A stretch of DNA of 64,000 nt, taken from the NCBI GenBank assembly GCA_009760885.1, contig CM019721.1:19451805-19515804 (forward strand). The letters run 5' to 3'. Numbering within the stretch: position 1 is the first letter of the stretch; each line of letters opens with the position of its first letter. Of the stretch, positions 45,810 to 56,139 are shown piece after piece. The stretch comes from Achatina immaculata. Its lineage: Eukaryota; Mollusca; Gastropoda; Stylommatophora; Achatinidae. Below the pieces are notes generated by a model. That model ran no database searches, was not told the origin of the DNA, and saw only the letters and a list, made by a program, of their open reading frames with translations. Position numbers and translations under genes: made by a program.

Positions 45810-45848
<39 letters not shown>
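45401..45848 (+). mobile_element. Possible LINE 3' end with (AACT)n tail
   Basis: An open frame (45401-45733) ends ...KEDDPSNN and is followed by about 27 AACT units. A similar AACT tail follows a recognisable LINE tail at 53577-53780. The frame itself matches no LINE motif that I can name, so only the tail supports this. Confidence 0.4.
45735..45848. repeat. (AACT)n microsatellite
   Basis: Almost pure tetranucleotide run with one GACT unit. Confidence 0.97.
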
Positions 45849-45849
<1 letters not shown>

Positions 45850-46399
45850 CTCTAAGGATTCAAGAAATTCAGAGTTTGAAACTGGCAACAAAGGAACAAC
45901 AATAAAAACGTATAGTAGTCTAGAGATGAGGGGGGGGGGATAGATGAAACGTTTTTTTAACGAGGAAAAAAAAAGAAGATGAGTAATTATAAGATGCAAG
46001 AAGGTCAAGATCATAAAACAGATGTTCACATCAGCGAGAGACACGAAGGCGTGTACACACAACATGTACATGATTAACTTAGACACGAACGTCACATCAG
46101 CGAGAGACAAGAAAGAGTGTACACACAACACGTACATGATTAAATTAAACACTAAAGACAAAGTATAAATTGTACATCTTTTTATTTTTGATCATCACCG
46201 ATACAACCTAGAGATGATATTTACATGGAAAAATTAGTACAATGTTACAAAAGTACATGAAAATGGACAGTGAAAGCATCTTATTTTATGTAACAAGTTT
46301 TCAGTGCTGAAAATAGACAAATTATGTAACAAATTTACAGTCATTTAATATTTTACAAACATTTTCATTGGGCTGGTCAGACAGCTTTCTAACACTAAC
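45849..46399. other. No gene; one ~62-bp direct duplication
   Basis: The block with ACATCAGCGAGAGACA and GTGTACACACAACA occurs twice (about 46028 and 46092). Otherwise unassigned. Confidence 0.55.
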
Positions 46400-46672
46400 T
46401 CGAACTCTTGGACAGAATGTGGCCAAACATGGGAACTACAATTGCCATGTGGCACGTCCTTTCTAGAACGCTGTCCCTCTCATAGTCTCCCTGAATGCAA
46501 TGCTGTCCTGAGCAAGTTGACCAGTGTCTCATAGTGACACATTCAGACTTTCTGTGATGTCCTGAGTCCATCTGCGGCCAGGTCGTCCCTTTTCATATTT
46601 TGCTGGACACTGCCTTCTGCTATCAAGCTCTCCAAATCATTGTGTCTCTTGATGTGGCCAAAGTATCTCTAC
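46400..46672 (-). pseudogene. LINE 3' tail, relative of family A
   Basis: On the minus strand: RYFGHIKRHNDLESLIAEG, then after a small frameshift KRGRPGRRWTQDITESLN and QLAQDSIAFRETMRG. It is clearly related to the family A tail (KYFGHIKRHDNLEKT) but a distinct subfamily. One internal stop. Confidence 0.82.
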
Positions 46673-46709
46673 AATAAAAAAAAACATACTAGTCAATCAG
46701 GATAAGGAA

Positions 46710-46960
46710 CTAAGCAGACTGTGTAGGCGGAAATCTCAGGATAAGGAACTAAGCACAGACTGTGTAGGCAGAAATCTCAGGATATGGAAATAAGCACAGA
46801 TTGTGCAGGCGGAAATCCCAGGATAAGGAACTAAGCACAGACTGTGCAGGCGGAAATCCCAGGATAAGGAACTAAGCACAGACTGTGCAGGCGGAAATCC
46901 CAGGATAAGGAACTAAGCACAGACTGTTTAGGTGGAAATCTCAGGATAAGGAACTGAAAA
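46710..46960. repeat. Minisatellite, 41-bp unit, 6 copies
   Basis: Units on CAGGATAAGGAACTAAGCAC plus AGACTGTGCAGGCGGAAATCC. The period is again 41. Confidence 0.93.
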
Positions 46961-47554
46961 CACATCAAAACATAATCAATAACTGAAGGACAAAAACAAC
47001 AGCAGACAGATTTAGTCAGTGACACTGTAAACATGGGAAAGCTTTTCAGAAAAGAAAAAAAAGAAAATATCTAGAGATGAATCGGACAAAAAGTTATGGC
47101 AAACATCAACATCAGTAGAGAATAGAAAATATGAACAGAAAGAGTTGCCACCTTTAGCTCATTTTATACGTATGAAAACAAACAGCTTCCAAGAAAAGAA
47201 TTCTTTAAAACAAAGAGAGTTAAGAAATGGGTAAATTATACCAGAAGATTCAGACTCTTCCTTCCTTATGATTGTGTAACATTTTTGTTTTAAAACTAAC
47301 AATAGCAGTAATAGTAGTAGCAGTAGTAGTAGTACAGACAGTAGTAGAGGAGACAGTGATTAAGAAAAGAACAATGCAGGCTGAAATACATCAAACGTCA
47401 AGACACATAAAAAATATACTTTTCTGAGAACTTTATATTCAAACTAAACGAAGACAAAACGCACACACACAACACGTAACATAAAATAACTATAATCACT
47501 ATTATTTAGTCTAAATTCCGAAAAAAAACAAAATGTGAGAATGGTGTTATTTGC
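46961..47554. other. No gene recognised
   Basis: AT-rich, with an AGT-rich run near 47305-47335. It lies beyond the kinase 3' end and may include its 3' flank. Confidence 0.45.
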
Positions 47555-47905
47555 CAATAAAGAGTCCTACAATCTATCAGACAAATGTACAATTATAGGA
47601 GTTCCAAAATCTAACAAACAACTGTACAATTATAGGAGTTCCAAAATCTAACAAACAACTGTACAATTATAGGAGTTCCAAAATCTAACAAACAACTGTA
47701 CAATTATAGGAGTTCCAAAATCTAACAAACAACTGTACAATTATAGGAGTTCCAAAATCTAACAAACAACTGTACAATTATAGGAGTTCCAAAATCTAAC
47801 AAACAACTGTACAATTATAGGAGTTCCAAAATCTAACAAACAGCTGTACAATTACAGGAGCTCCAAAATCTAACAAACAACTGTACAATTAAAACATGGA
47901 CAACT
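47555..47905. repeat. Minisatellite, 37-bp unit, ~9 copies, in the kinase 3' UTR region
   Basis: Units on AAAATCTAACAAACAACTGT plus ACAATTATAGGAGTTCC. It begins within ten bases after the kinase stop codon, so the repeat probably lies in the transcript's 3' UTR. Confidence 0.93.
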
Positions 47906-47909
47906 CTTC

Positions 47910-48024
47910 CTAATACTTGTCTATAAGATATCGTAGCCCGGCATCTCGTCTCATTTTGTTGAGAAACTCGTTGACTGACATCCTCTTTGATGGGTCTCTC
48001 TCCAACAGCTTCAGCAGACATCTC
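47910..48024 (-). CDS. Protein kinase, exon 3 (C-terminal lobe end and stop)
   Basis: The acceptor TTTCTCTTACAG lies just upstream of 48024. Joined to exon 2 it completes an AGG codon and reads RRCLLKLLERDPSKRMSVNE, then FLNKMRRDAGLRYLIDKY and a TAG at 47910-47912. LLERDPSKRMSVNEFL is the subdomain XI signature with its conserved Arg, so this is the true end of the catalytic domain. The 115-bp exon and the phase match with exon 2 give a 285-residue protein without forcing. Confidence 0.85.
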
Positions 48025-49146
48025 CTGTAAGAGAAATAAGAAAACTAAATTACCACGCAGAAAACAGACAAAACTGTTTCATATTTGAAAGTTACAGCGA
48101 GTAAGTTCTAAAACCCAGCGTTAAGAGCTCTGTTTCTTATAAGAAGATAAGTTAACAGAGATGAGATAGTGTCAGGAAAACTGTTTATTGTTTATATGTT
48201 GATACTGGGAGTGAAATCAAGAAAGGTAGACAGAGGTGGAGAAGGAGAAAGAGGAAGTGAGAGGTAGAGAAAAACAAAGAGAAGGAGATAAGAACTGGAC
48301 ACGCAACCAAGTATGATGTTCTGCCATTTATCACACATCTCTCGCTATTCCAGACATTCTACAAATATGCCGCGAATGTAAGAAACATAATTAACATTCA
48401 CATAAATAAAATAATATAAAACATTCACCTTTCACTCTTCTCCATACACTCAAATACAGAAATTGACTACACATATGTAGAAAAGTTTTTTTCTCATAGT
48501 CTCACGCTAACTAATATCTACCAAACTACTATTTCAGGGGAGAGAGAGAGAGACAGAAAGAGATAGAGAGGCGTAAAAGGAGAGAGAGAGGTATAAATGA
48601 AGAGAGAGATGTGTAGTAGTGAGAGAGAGAGAGAGAGTGAGAGAGATATGTAGAATTAGAGAGAGGTGGAGAAGGAGAGATAGAGGGGTAGAAGAGGAGG
48701 ATTGCTAGGATGGTAAAACTATGAAGAAAATATATGTCTTTGGGGAGGGGAGGGCATGTAATCAAATAAAGTACATACTGAAAAGAAAAAGGTTGAAACA
48801 AAGAGGAATATTAGCTTATTAGTTTTAGTGGGATGGAAAGGTAATCCAGAGGTAGGCGACAGAGTAAGCAAAGCTTTGCTTGTAAAAGTTGAAGAGAGAA
48901 TAAGAGAGAAATGTATCGTTTGAGAAACCTACAGAACTAGAAATGAAAAGGAATTAAACAAGACAGGAAAATCAAGTGAACTGAGGGGGAGATCGACTGG
49001 TTTGCTCCAGGGAAAAACATAATCCAAGACATACAAAGAGTAGACAATCCTTGATGGAGCCGAGAAGGAGAGGTGGTAGACATTACAAAGCTGAAGATAC
49101 CGACATGAAGACAGAAAAAAAAACAAACATAAAGATGATACACAAC
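48025..49146. other. Kinase intron 2
   Basis: Intervening sequence between exons 2 and 3, with a degenerate (GA)n tract at 48538-48690. No gene inside. Confidence 0.75.
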
Positions 49147-49265
49147 CTGGTATGTTCAGGGAGGTCAGACTTCTTTCTTGCCTGGAAGTAGTAGTGGGCG
49201 TCTTCAGCTGGCTCCTTCTCTAGTACAAGGGCCCAGAACACAACACCAAGACAGTAGCTGTCCAT
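49147..49265 (-). CDS. Protein kinase, exon 2 (subdomains IX-X)
   Basis: The acceptor CTCACTTCCAG precedes 49265, and the donor is AG|GTTGTG at 49147/49146. In phase 0 after exon 1 it reads MDSYCLGVVFWALVLEKEPA, then EDAHYYFQARKKSDLPEHT. DSYCLGVVFWAL corresponds to the conserved DxWSxGVxxWxL helix. The donor is weaker than that of exon 1, but the phase and protein agree with exon 3. Confidence 0.85.
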
Positions 49266-49427
49266 CTGGAAGTGAGAAACACACTAAGTTACAATTCAGC
49301 TCCATCTAGTAATGGTCACTGTCGTCACAATTAAGAGAGAAATAACATTATTTTAAATAGTAAACTATTTCTGCTGTGTGGGTGGATCACAGACAGCAGA
49401 CAGAAAAAAGACACATACAGGGTGGGA

Positions 49428-50790
49428 CATGAAATGTACACTCTCAAAATGTTTAATAAAGTTTTTCATTTTCGAAATTTTGTTAGGAGTACCCAAACCT
49501 CATGCAAGGTTCGGTAGATGGCAGGATGTCCTCATTAAGTCCACCTTAAGGAGCAGAACCTGGTCGGGACGGACTCTCATATCTGTTGCCGTTCTACGAC
49601 AGTTCCCCCCCCCCCCCCCCCCTCGCAAAAAACCACAATGGCCGCTTGTAGTGGCATTCATTTCCGCTTTCTTGAGGCAGACTTTCTCCATGAGATAAAC
49701 CAACAACAACAACAACACCAGCAGCAGCAAACATAATAGCAACAATAACAGCAGTATCAATAACAACAAACATAGCAACAATAGCAAACACAAACAGCAA
49801 CAACAACAACAGCAAACACAACAACAGCAGCAATAACAGTAACAATAGCAAACACTGACAGGAACAACATCAGAAGCAGGAACTACAACAACAAACATAA
49901 TAACAACAACAGCAGCAACAACAATATCAAACACTACAACAACATCAAACACAACAACAACAGCAAAGAAAACAGCAACAATCACAGCAAATACAACAAC
50001 AGGAATAACAACAACAGCAGCAGCAGCAAACACAGCAACAACAACAGCAAACACAGCAACAACAACAGCAAACACAGCAACAACAACAACAGCAAACAAA
50101 ACAACAACAAAATGGCTGGGATTAATATCGGGGTTGTGTGGCGGCTACATTGCCCCCCTCCCCTGAAAACTTTCTGCATGTGGGTGGTACATGACGTGGA
50201 GCTCACAGTGTTCATGCAGGAAATCCAGAACAATATTTGCTGAATGAGAACTAGCGCCGTCTTGTGCCTCCACCTGGTAATCTTGTTGCTAAGAGTTGTG
50301 GAAAATTCTGTTTTTGCACGTCCGTGTACCCCACACCGCTAATAATGTCGTTGAAAAAGAATGGTCCAATGACTCCATGACTGGAAATCGTAGCCCAAAC
50401 ACACAGACACTTTCTGAATGTAATTATCAAACTCCTGTCCACAAATCTGGCATCCTGCTTGTTCACAGAACCGTTCAGGTGAACGTAGACCTCATCAGAG
50501 AAGCAAGTGGTGTACGGCGCTGCCACCTTGTGAAAGCTGTAAACCGTACCTGCCGGGTTCCATGTCATTCGTCGTTAGTCTCTGGAGCAGTGTAATTTTG
50601 TACTGGAACAAGTGCAGATCTCTGAAGAGAACGACGTGAGATGACGAACTTGATAGAAGTAGTTCTGGTGGATTTAGCGGGACTTCGAGATAGAACCACT
50701 CTCACAGACTTGGTATTCTCTGCAGTATGGGCTGGGTCGGTACTGGGTCGTTTTCTCGCAAGAATACTGTCATCAGTTTTACATTCTGAG
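49428..50790 (-). pseudogene. Mariner-like (IS630-type) transposase fossil in kinase intron 1
   Basis: Minus-strand fragments in order: a helix-turn-helix-like SRRSLQR, then FSDEVYVHLNGSVNKQDARF, then VWATISSHGVIGPFFFND. Next, in another frame, come a DGASSH box and PPHNPDINPSHF. A CAA-rich array (49696-50110) replaces the next part. The C-terminal MRVRPDQVLLLKVDLMRT follows, ending near ACAGGGTGGGACATGAAATG at 49428, which looks like the terminal repeat. Several frameshifts; the 5' end is lost next to the 33-bp array. It belongs to a different family from the mariner at 39.8 kb. Confidence 0.8.
49692..50110. repeat. CAA/CAG-rich degenerate microsatellite
   Basis: Irregular (CAACAG)n-type tract inside the fossil transposase. 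It gives long Leu/Val/Cys-rich frames on the minus strand that are not genes. A C run of about 18 lies nearby at 49605-49622. Confidence 0.92.
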
Positions 50791-50799
50791 GTTAGTCAA

Positions 50800-50965
50800 T
50801 ATAATGTCTGTGTGCAGGGAGCTGTCAGTCTATACACTGTCTGTGTGCAGGGAGCTGTCAGTCTATACACTGTCTGTGTGCAGGGAGCTGTCAGTCTATA
50901 CACTGTCTGTGTGCAGGGAGCTGTCAGTCTATACACTGTCTGTGTGCAGGGAGCTGTCAGGCTAT
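50800..50965. repeat. Minisatellite, 33-bp unit, 5 copies
   Basis: Units on TGTCTGTGTGCAGGGAGCTG plus TCAGTCTATACAC, in kinase intron 1. Confidence 0.93.
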
Positions 50966-50970
50966 ACATT

Positions 50971-51145
50971 AATGTAGATATGATGCTAATATAAAATAAC
51001 CAACATGAAATCATGAATGTAGATACTATGAGAGAAATAATAACCAGCATGAACTCATTAATGTAGATAATATGAGAGAAACAACCAACATAAACTCATT
51101 AATGTAGATATCATGAGAGAAACAATAACCAACATGAACTCACTA
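50971..51145. repeat. Degenerate ~43-bp repeat, 4 units (5-6 at 55020-55280)
   Basis: Units on AACCAACATGAACTCATTAA plus TGTAGATATGATGAGAGAAACAAT. It marks the edge of the kinase-region duplication; copy B has one more unit, which accounts for the 4092 versus 4135 offset. Confidence 0.85.
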
Positions 51146-51280
51146 AAGATTATACGTTCTAAAGAATATTAGAAAAATAGAAATATCGTCACAGTTTATT
51201 TATATGTTAAATTTTAAAAGAAAAGACCTGGGCGATGTAATAATTCTAGCAATATAAAAGAAGAAATAATGTGAACTCAC

Positions 51281-51904
51281 CTTATACACATCCAGTTCCG
51301 TGCTCTCTGGTGCTCCTATCCGTTCTGGAGCAAAGTAAGCACGTGTGCCACCACATTTACCTTTGGCCAGTGTCCGACGTTCTTTGGGCAGTTCCACCGC
51401 CAAACCGAAATCTCCCAGGATAGCGTTGAAATCATCATCCAAGAAGATATTGTCCAGCTTAACGTCCAAGTGTGCCACATTATTCCTGTGTAGATATCGA
51501 AGAGCACAAGCCACTTGAGTGACAAGGATCTCCGACTGTTGAAGACCGACGTCCCCAATGTAACAGTCTAGAGTGCCTCTCCAATAGTAAGGCATACAGA
51601 TGGCTAGATACTCAGGACTTTTGCCAGCGATGATACACTTCATCAAGTTTCGATGATCAAAAGACTGCATGAACTTCACTTCACACTCAAAGTGCAGCTG
51701 GTTTGAGGCCTTGCTTTCTTCATCTAGGAGGCTGAATTTCTTCACAACACGTCTAGCGTTTGGCTTTTGCACAGGAATAGCCAGCACAATCTCTCCACAC
51801 ATTCCCACATCAAGAACTTTCTCAAACTGAAGCTTGAATTTACTGAGAAAATCTTCTCCCTCCAGATCATAAACTACAGGACTTCGCACAAATGAACCAG
51901 CCAT
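51281..51904 (-). CDS. Protein kinase (Ser/Thr-type, non-RD), exon 1 copy A
   Basis: 208 codons from ATG 51904 to the donor AAG|GTGAGT at 51281/51280. In the 285-residue model: degenerate glycine loop LDVGMCGEIV (31-40; first Gly is Asp), ATP-site Lys55 in VVKKF, and helix-C Glu75. The catalytic loop is HLDVKLDN (145-152), so Asp147 is kept while the usual Arg of HRD is Leu. DFG is 165-167 and GTRAYFAPE is 186-194. DxKxxN and GTxxYxAPE point to Ser/Thr specificity. Exons 2 and 3 complete it at 49265-49147 and 48024-47910. I cannot name the subfamily. The frame is open 5' of the ATG but has no other ATG. The coding sequence is identical to copy B. Confidence 0.88.
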
Positions 51905-52004
51905 GATGAACACTAGAAAACTTCTCAAAGAAATGCTCAACCAAAAACTTATGGGAAAAAAAACTGTACTCCCTAGACGTCTCTTCGATGTAGAAAATCT
52001 GAGA

Positions 52005-52120
52005 AATGCTTAGACAAGAAACAAGCTGGGGTATATATACTAGTCCAGGATATAATCAACCAATCACTGCATAATACAGAACAAGCTGTCAAAACCAGAG
52101 CTTATCTTTTTGATTGGTAC
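52005..52120 (-). promoter_or_regulatory. Kinase core promoter, copy A (TATA, CCAAT, GATA)
   Basis: On the minus strand, a TATA box GTATATATAC at 52040-52031 predicts transcription start near 52005, about 100 bases before the ATG. Upstream lie CCAATCAAA (about 52112-52120 on the opposite reading) and AGATAAG at 52107-52101, a GATA-factor consensus. Identical elements occur in copies B and C. Site calls are by consensus only. Confidence 0.55.
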
Positions 52121-52189
52121 AACTGCCCGGTCTGGTAGACCATTGTTAGTGTCACCATGAATAGAACAATGAGCGAGCCCCTCAAGCGA

Positions 52190-52420
52190 AGCACGGGTAG
52201 AAAGAACAATAGTGTTGTATGACGCACTTCTTAGAACAACAAGTTAAACGACCATATTGTTGTATGTCGCATTTCTTAGAACAGCACGACCATGTTGTTG
52301 TATGACGCACTTCTTAGAACAACAAGTTAAACGACCATATTGTTGTATGCCGCCCGTGTTAGAACAAGTTAAAGGACAATGTTGTTGCATGACGCACGTG
52401 GTAAAACAAGTTACCAGATT
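52190..52420. repeat. Short repeat upstream of kinase promoter A, ~48-bp unit
   Basis: About four units on GTTGTATGACGCACTTCTTA plus GAACAACAAGTTAAACGACC. The same array is at 56325-56555 and 58305-58535 in the other copies. Confidence 0.82.
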
Positions 52421-53343
52421 GTTTAGAGCTGTGATAACCTCATCCAAGAAAGTGTCGAAGTTATGACAAGTTTGTTTTTTAATTAAAATTCTAATTTGGA
52501 AAATGTAAACGTATACGCCTACAGAAAGAAAGGAAGAAAGAAAGAAAGTGCTTTAGATAGAACAGTGGTTCCCAACTGGTAGTCCACAGACCCCCGAGGG
52601 TCCATGACAAAAAGTCAGGGTCCTTTTACTTTATTTTCACTATGAAGTGTTTAAGAATCCAGGTTTCGGTGAATCCTGTCTAGAGAAAAGAATGTTTTTT
52701 TCCGTGAAAGCGATTGTTGGAAATAAAAAGGGACATGACTTCTCTCACCATATTTAGGTTAGTTAGCTGTCACACATTTCATATTCTGTTCATCTGTCAG
52801 AACAAGTAGGAATGTTAATTGATGTCTATTTTTTTCTTTACTACATTAACGTGGGTAGAATTTACTCAGTAAGGTTGGCCATATTTTTAAAAACCTCTAT
52901 CATTTAAAGCGTCATACCACACAGATATGAAACTTTTCCAAAGTATCGGGAGGGAGGGGGTCCATAGTCTAGAATTTGAATCAGGATGAGGTCCGCGGGC
53001 TCTTATTAATGGTAAGCCAATGAGACAGAAGATAACTGAACATGTGGAAAAAAAATACTCTCTCCCGCTTATTATTAGTAGTTTAATTAAATTTAAACAT
53101 TTCAAAGTTTAAAATTGAAATTAAAAAAAGTCTTATTCTTTGTGGGGATTTCTATTGTCTGTCTTTAGTGCGGTTTATCAAATATATTTACCATTTCATA
53201 TTGTTATCAGTTTCATCGTCTCTTTCATCTCTTCACGTCACAGGTTGTCAAACAACAGTGTTATATTTTCTTTGTTTCAATTTTACTTAATGGAAATTCT
53301 TACGGTTTTCTGTGAAAGGTGTCAGTAAAGGTGTCATTATATC
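52421..53343. other. No gene; upstream region of kinase copy A
   Basis: Includes GAAAGAAAGAAAG and GGTCCCCAACTGG-like segments, of which CCCCGAGGGTCCATGAC resembles old transposon sequence. Repeated unchanged in copies B and C. Confidence 0.5.
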
Positions 53344-53545
53344 TTATATCCTTCCCGTGCCGTTAAACGTCACATAGGGCTCGTAAGGTTCTTCGCCAAT
53401 TTTTCCTGTCTTCGGTGAGTCTTTCAACCTCATCAAGGGATTTTATGCCTGTTAATTTGGCCTTTCTTAACAATGTCCTCTTCAGAGTTTCACGCGGTCT
53501 GCCTCTTTTTCTTCGGCCTGTTGTGTTCCACTTGATAGCTTGTTT
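53344..53545 (-). pseudogene. LINE 3' tail (RTE-like), copy A
   Basis: Minus-strand KWNTTGRRKRGRPRETLKRT, then LLRKAKLTGIKSLDEVERLT and DRKNWRRTLRALCDV, with a stop. It is truncated at 53545. The same fragment is at 57479-57680 (copy B) and, longer, at 59470-60060 (copy C). Confidence 0.85.
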
Positions 53546-53576
53546 TTGAGACGAAAAACGACTCCCACACCAAGCA

Positions 53577-53780
53577 TTTACGTGGTCAACAGGGGGTAAA
53601 ACAAAGGGGGGAAGACCCAAAGACACACTAAGAAGAGTTATCACCAAGGAGTGTTCAACAATGCTCATCAGAAACACCGAAGATCTAAAGCAAGTAGCAA
53701 GGAACCGCCAGACATGGAGAGTCTTGTCCTCCGTCCTATGTGCCTTTGGCCCAAGACGATCAACTAACTAACTAACCCTT
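53577..53780 (+). pseudogene. LINE 3' tail with (AACT)n end, opposite orientation
   Basis: Plus-strand GGRPKDTLRRVITKECSTML, then RNTEDLKQVARNRQTWRVLS, then SVLCAFGPRRSTN, a stop and AACTAACTAACTAAC. In copy B it is cut at about 57877 by the junction into the truncated kinase exon. Confidence 0.8.
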
Positions 53781-54025
53781 CCAAGACAGTCTTCTCTAAA
53801 TTCTTATGACATTTAATATGTCAAAACTGCTTAATATTTCTCTGTTTAAACTTCTTTATTTGCCAAACTTCTTCAGTATTAAGCTCCTATAGTATGGATA
53901 CATTTGTTCTTTTTTGTGCCATATTTGAATGACTCTTCTGTAGCAATTAGATCCAAAAGTACGTATGTGTTTCTCAGCTGTTTTGTTAAGTGTCCATGTC
54001 TAACAGGCATTTGTTGCGATGAGAA
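53781..54025 (-). mobile_element. LINE family A fragment
   Basis: Minus-strand match to the family A 3' region, without its last part: the segments of LNKTAEKHI, CYRRVLQI and LEKTVLEG are recognisable, with many changes. Confidence 0.75.
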
Positions 54026-54283
54026 TGATGCACGCACTTAAAAATTACATTTTTTTTGTAGTTATGTCTGTCCCTCTCTACAACTATCACCATTATCAAC
54101 CATCTGTACCCCCCCCCCCCCATCCCTTCCCGCAATGGAACTTGAGGCATCAACAAGAGTTTTAAAGCCAGGTCTGTCCTGAGCAAGTCGGGATACCTCA
54201 AGCCATGTGTTTCCCACTTCCTTTAGTTATTCCTGCGTTGTGTGCCTCCATGTTCCTAAAGTCCTGGCCATCTTTCTCTTTCC

Positions 54284-54905
54284 TTGAGGTGTCCAAGTCT
54301 CCACAACTATAGTTGTATGAAAATAATAATAGCAACAATCTTACGGACAAGTAAAACTTCCTTGAGGTGTCCAAGTCTTCACAACTATAGTTGTATGAAA
54401 ATAATAATCACAACAATCTTACGGACAAGTAAAACTTCCTTGAGGTGTCCAAGTCTTCACAACTATAGCTGTATGAAAATAATAATAGCAACAATCTTAC
54501 GGACAAGTAAAACTTCCTTGAGGTGTCCAAGTCTTCACAACTATAGCTGTATGAAAATAATAATAGCAACAATCTTACGGACAAGTAAAACTTCCTTGAG
54601 GTGTCCAAGTCTTCACAACTATAGTTGTATGAAAATAATAATAGCAACAATCTTACAGACAAGTAAAACTTCCTTGAGGTGTTCAAGTCTCCACAACTAT
54701 AGTTGTATGAAAATAATAATCACAACAATCTTACGGACAAGTAAAACTTCCTTGAGGTGTCCAAGTCTTCACAACTATAGTTGTATGAAAATAATAATAG
54801 CAACAATCTTACGGACAAGTAAAACTTCCTTGAGGTTCTCAAGTCTCCACAACTATAGTTGTATGAAAATAATAATCACAACAATCTTACGGACAAGTAA
54901 AACTC
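54284..54905. repeat. Minisatellite, 78-bp unit, 8 copies
   Basis: Units on CTTCCTTGAGGTGTCCAAGT plus CTTCACAACTATAGTTGTAT and GAAAATAATAATAGCAACAA. ACAACTATAGTTGT is a perfect palindrome in each unit. Both strands stay open because 78 is a multiple of 3. Confidence 0.95.
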
Positions 54906-55415
54906 TCAGCTTAGACATCAATATCAGAAACCAGTTATAGGATTCTTGAGCAAGCATAATTTCTAACATACAGAAGGATAATGAGAAACATCATTCATGG
55001 AAAAAAAGTAGTTTATGTTAATATAGATATAATAAGAGAAACAATAACCAGCATGAACTCATTAATGTAGATATGATGCTAATATAAAATAACCAACATG
55101 AAATCATGAATGTAGATACTATGAGAGAAATAATAATCAACATGAACTCATTTATGTAGATAATATGAGAGAAACAATAACCAGCATGAACTCATTAATG
55201 TAGATAATATGAGAGAAACAACCAACATAAACTCATTAATGTAGATATGATGAGAGAAACAATAACCAACATGAACTCACTAAAGATTATACGTTCTAAA
55301 GAATATTAGAAAAATAGAAATATCGCCACAATTTATCGTGTTAAACTTTAAGAAGAGAAGACCTGGGCGATATAATAATTCTAGCAATATAAAAGAAGAA
55401 ATAATGTGAACTCAC

Positions 55416-56039
55416 CTTATACACATCCAGTTCCGTGCTCTCTGGTGCTCCTATCCGTTCTGGAGCAAAGTAAGCACGTGTGCCACCACATTTACCTTTG
55501 GCCAGTGTCCGACGTTCTTTGGGCAGTTCCACCGCCAAACCGAAATCTCCCAGGATAGCGTTGAAATCATCATCCAAGAAGATATTGTCCAGCTTAACGT
55601 CCAAGTGTGCCACATTATTCCTGTGTAGATATCGAAGAGCACAAGCCACTTGAGTGACAAGGATCTCCGACTGTTGAAGACCGACGTCCCCAATGTAACA
55701 GTCTAGAGTGCCTCTCCAATAGTAAGGCATACAGATGGCTAGATACTCAGGACTTTTGCCAGCGATGATACACTTCATCAAGTTTCGATGATCAAAAGAC
55801 TGCATGAACTTCACTTCACACTCAAAGTGCAGCTGGTTTGAGGCCTTGCTTTCTTCATCTAGGAGGCTGAATTTCTTCACAACACGTCTAGCGTTTGGCT
55901 TTTGCACAGGAATAGCCAGCACAATCTCTCCACACATTCCCACATCAAGAACTTTCTCAAACTGAAGCTTGAATTTACTGAGAAAATCTTCTCCCTCCAG
56001 ATCATAAACTACAGGACTTCGCACAAATGAACCAGCCAT
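55416..56039 (-). CDS. Protein kinase exon 1, copy B (possible alternative first exon)
   Basis: Same 208 codons as copy A with no amino-acid change, from ATG 56039 to the donor AAG|GTGAGT at 55416/55415. No exon 2 or 3 sequence is present between it and copy A (53.8-55.3 kb holds LINE fragments and the 78-bp array). Two readings are possible. It may splice over copy A to the shared exons 2 and 3, making the same protein from a second promoter. Or it may be an orphan exon ending in intronic codons (VSSHYFFFYIAR). Sequence alone cannot decide. Confidence 0.7.
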
Positions 56040-56139
56040 GATGAACACTAGAAAACTTCTCAAAGAAATGCTCAACCAAAAACTTATGGGAAAAAAAACT
56101 GTACTCCCTAGACGTCTCTTCGCTGTAGAAAATCTGAGA

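Larger units (their letters stand above)
50971..53747. repeat. Segmental duplication, copy A (kinase exon 1 region)
   Basis: About 2.78 kb nearly identical to 55063-57877. It contains intron edge, exon 1, promoter, upstream array and two LINE tails. Differences seen are single bases such as CTTCGATG against CTTCGCTG in the leader. Confidence 0.93.

Noticed and set aside
49500..50233. Val/Leu/Cys-rich hydrophobic frames resembling membrane proteins
   Set aside because: Minus-strand reading of the CAA/CAG tract; low complexity only.
51200..51280. Kinase ORF extension VSSHYFFFYIAR... as the real C-terminus
   Set aside because: It begins exactly at a consensus donor GTGAGT, and the missing C-lobe is found in exons 2 and 3 in matching phase.
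54284..54940. 218-codon repetitive frame
   Set aside because: It is the 78-bp array.
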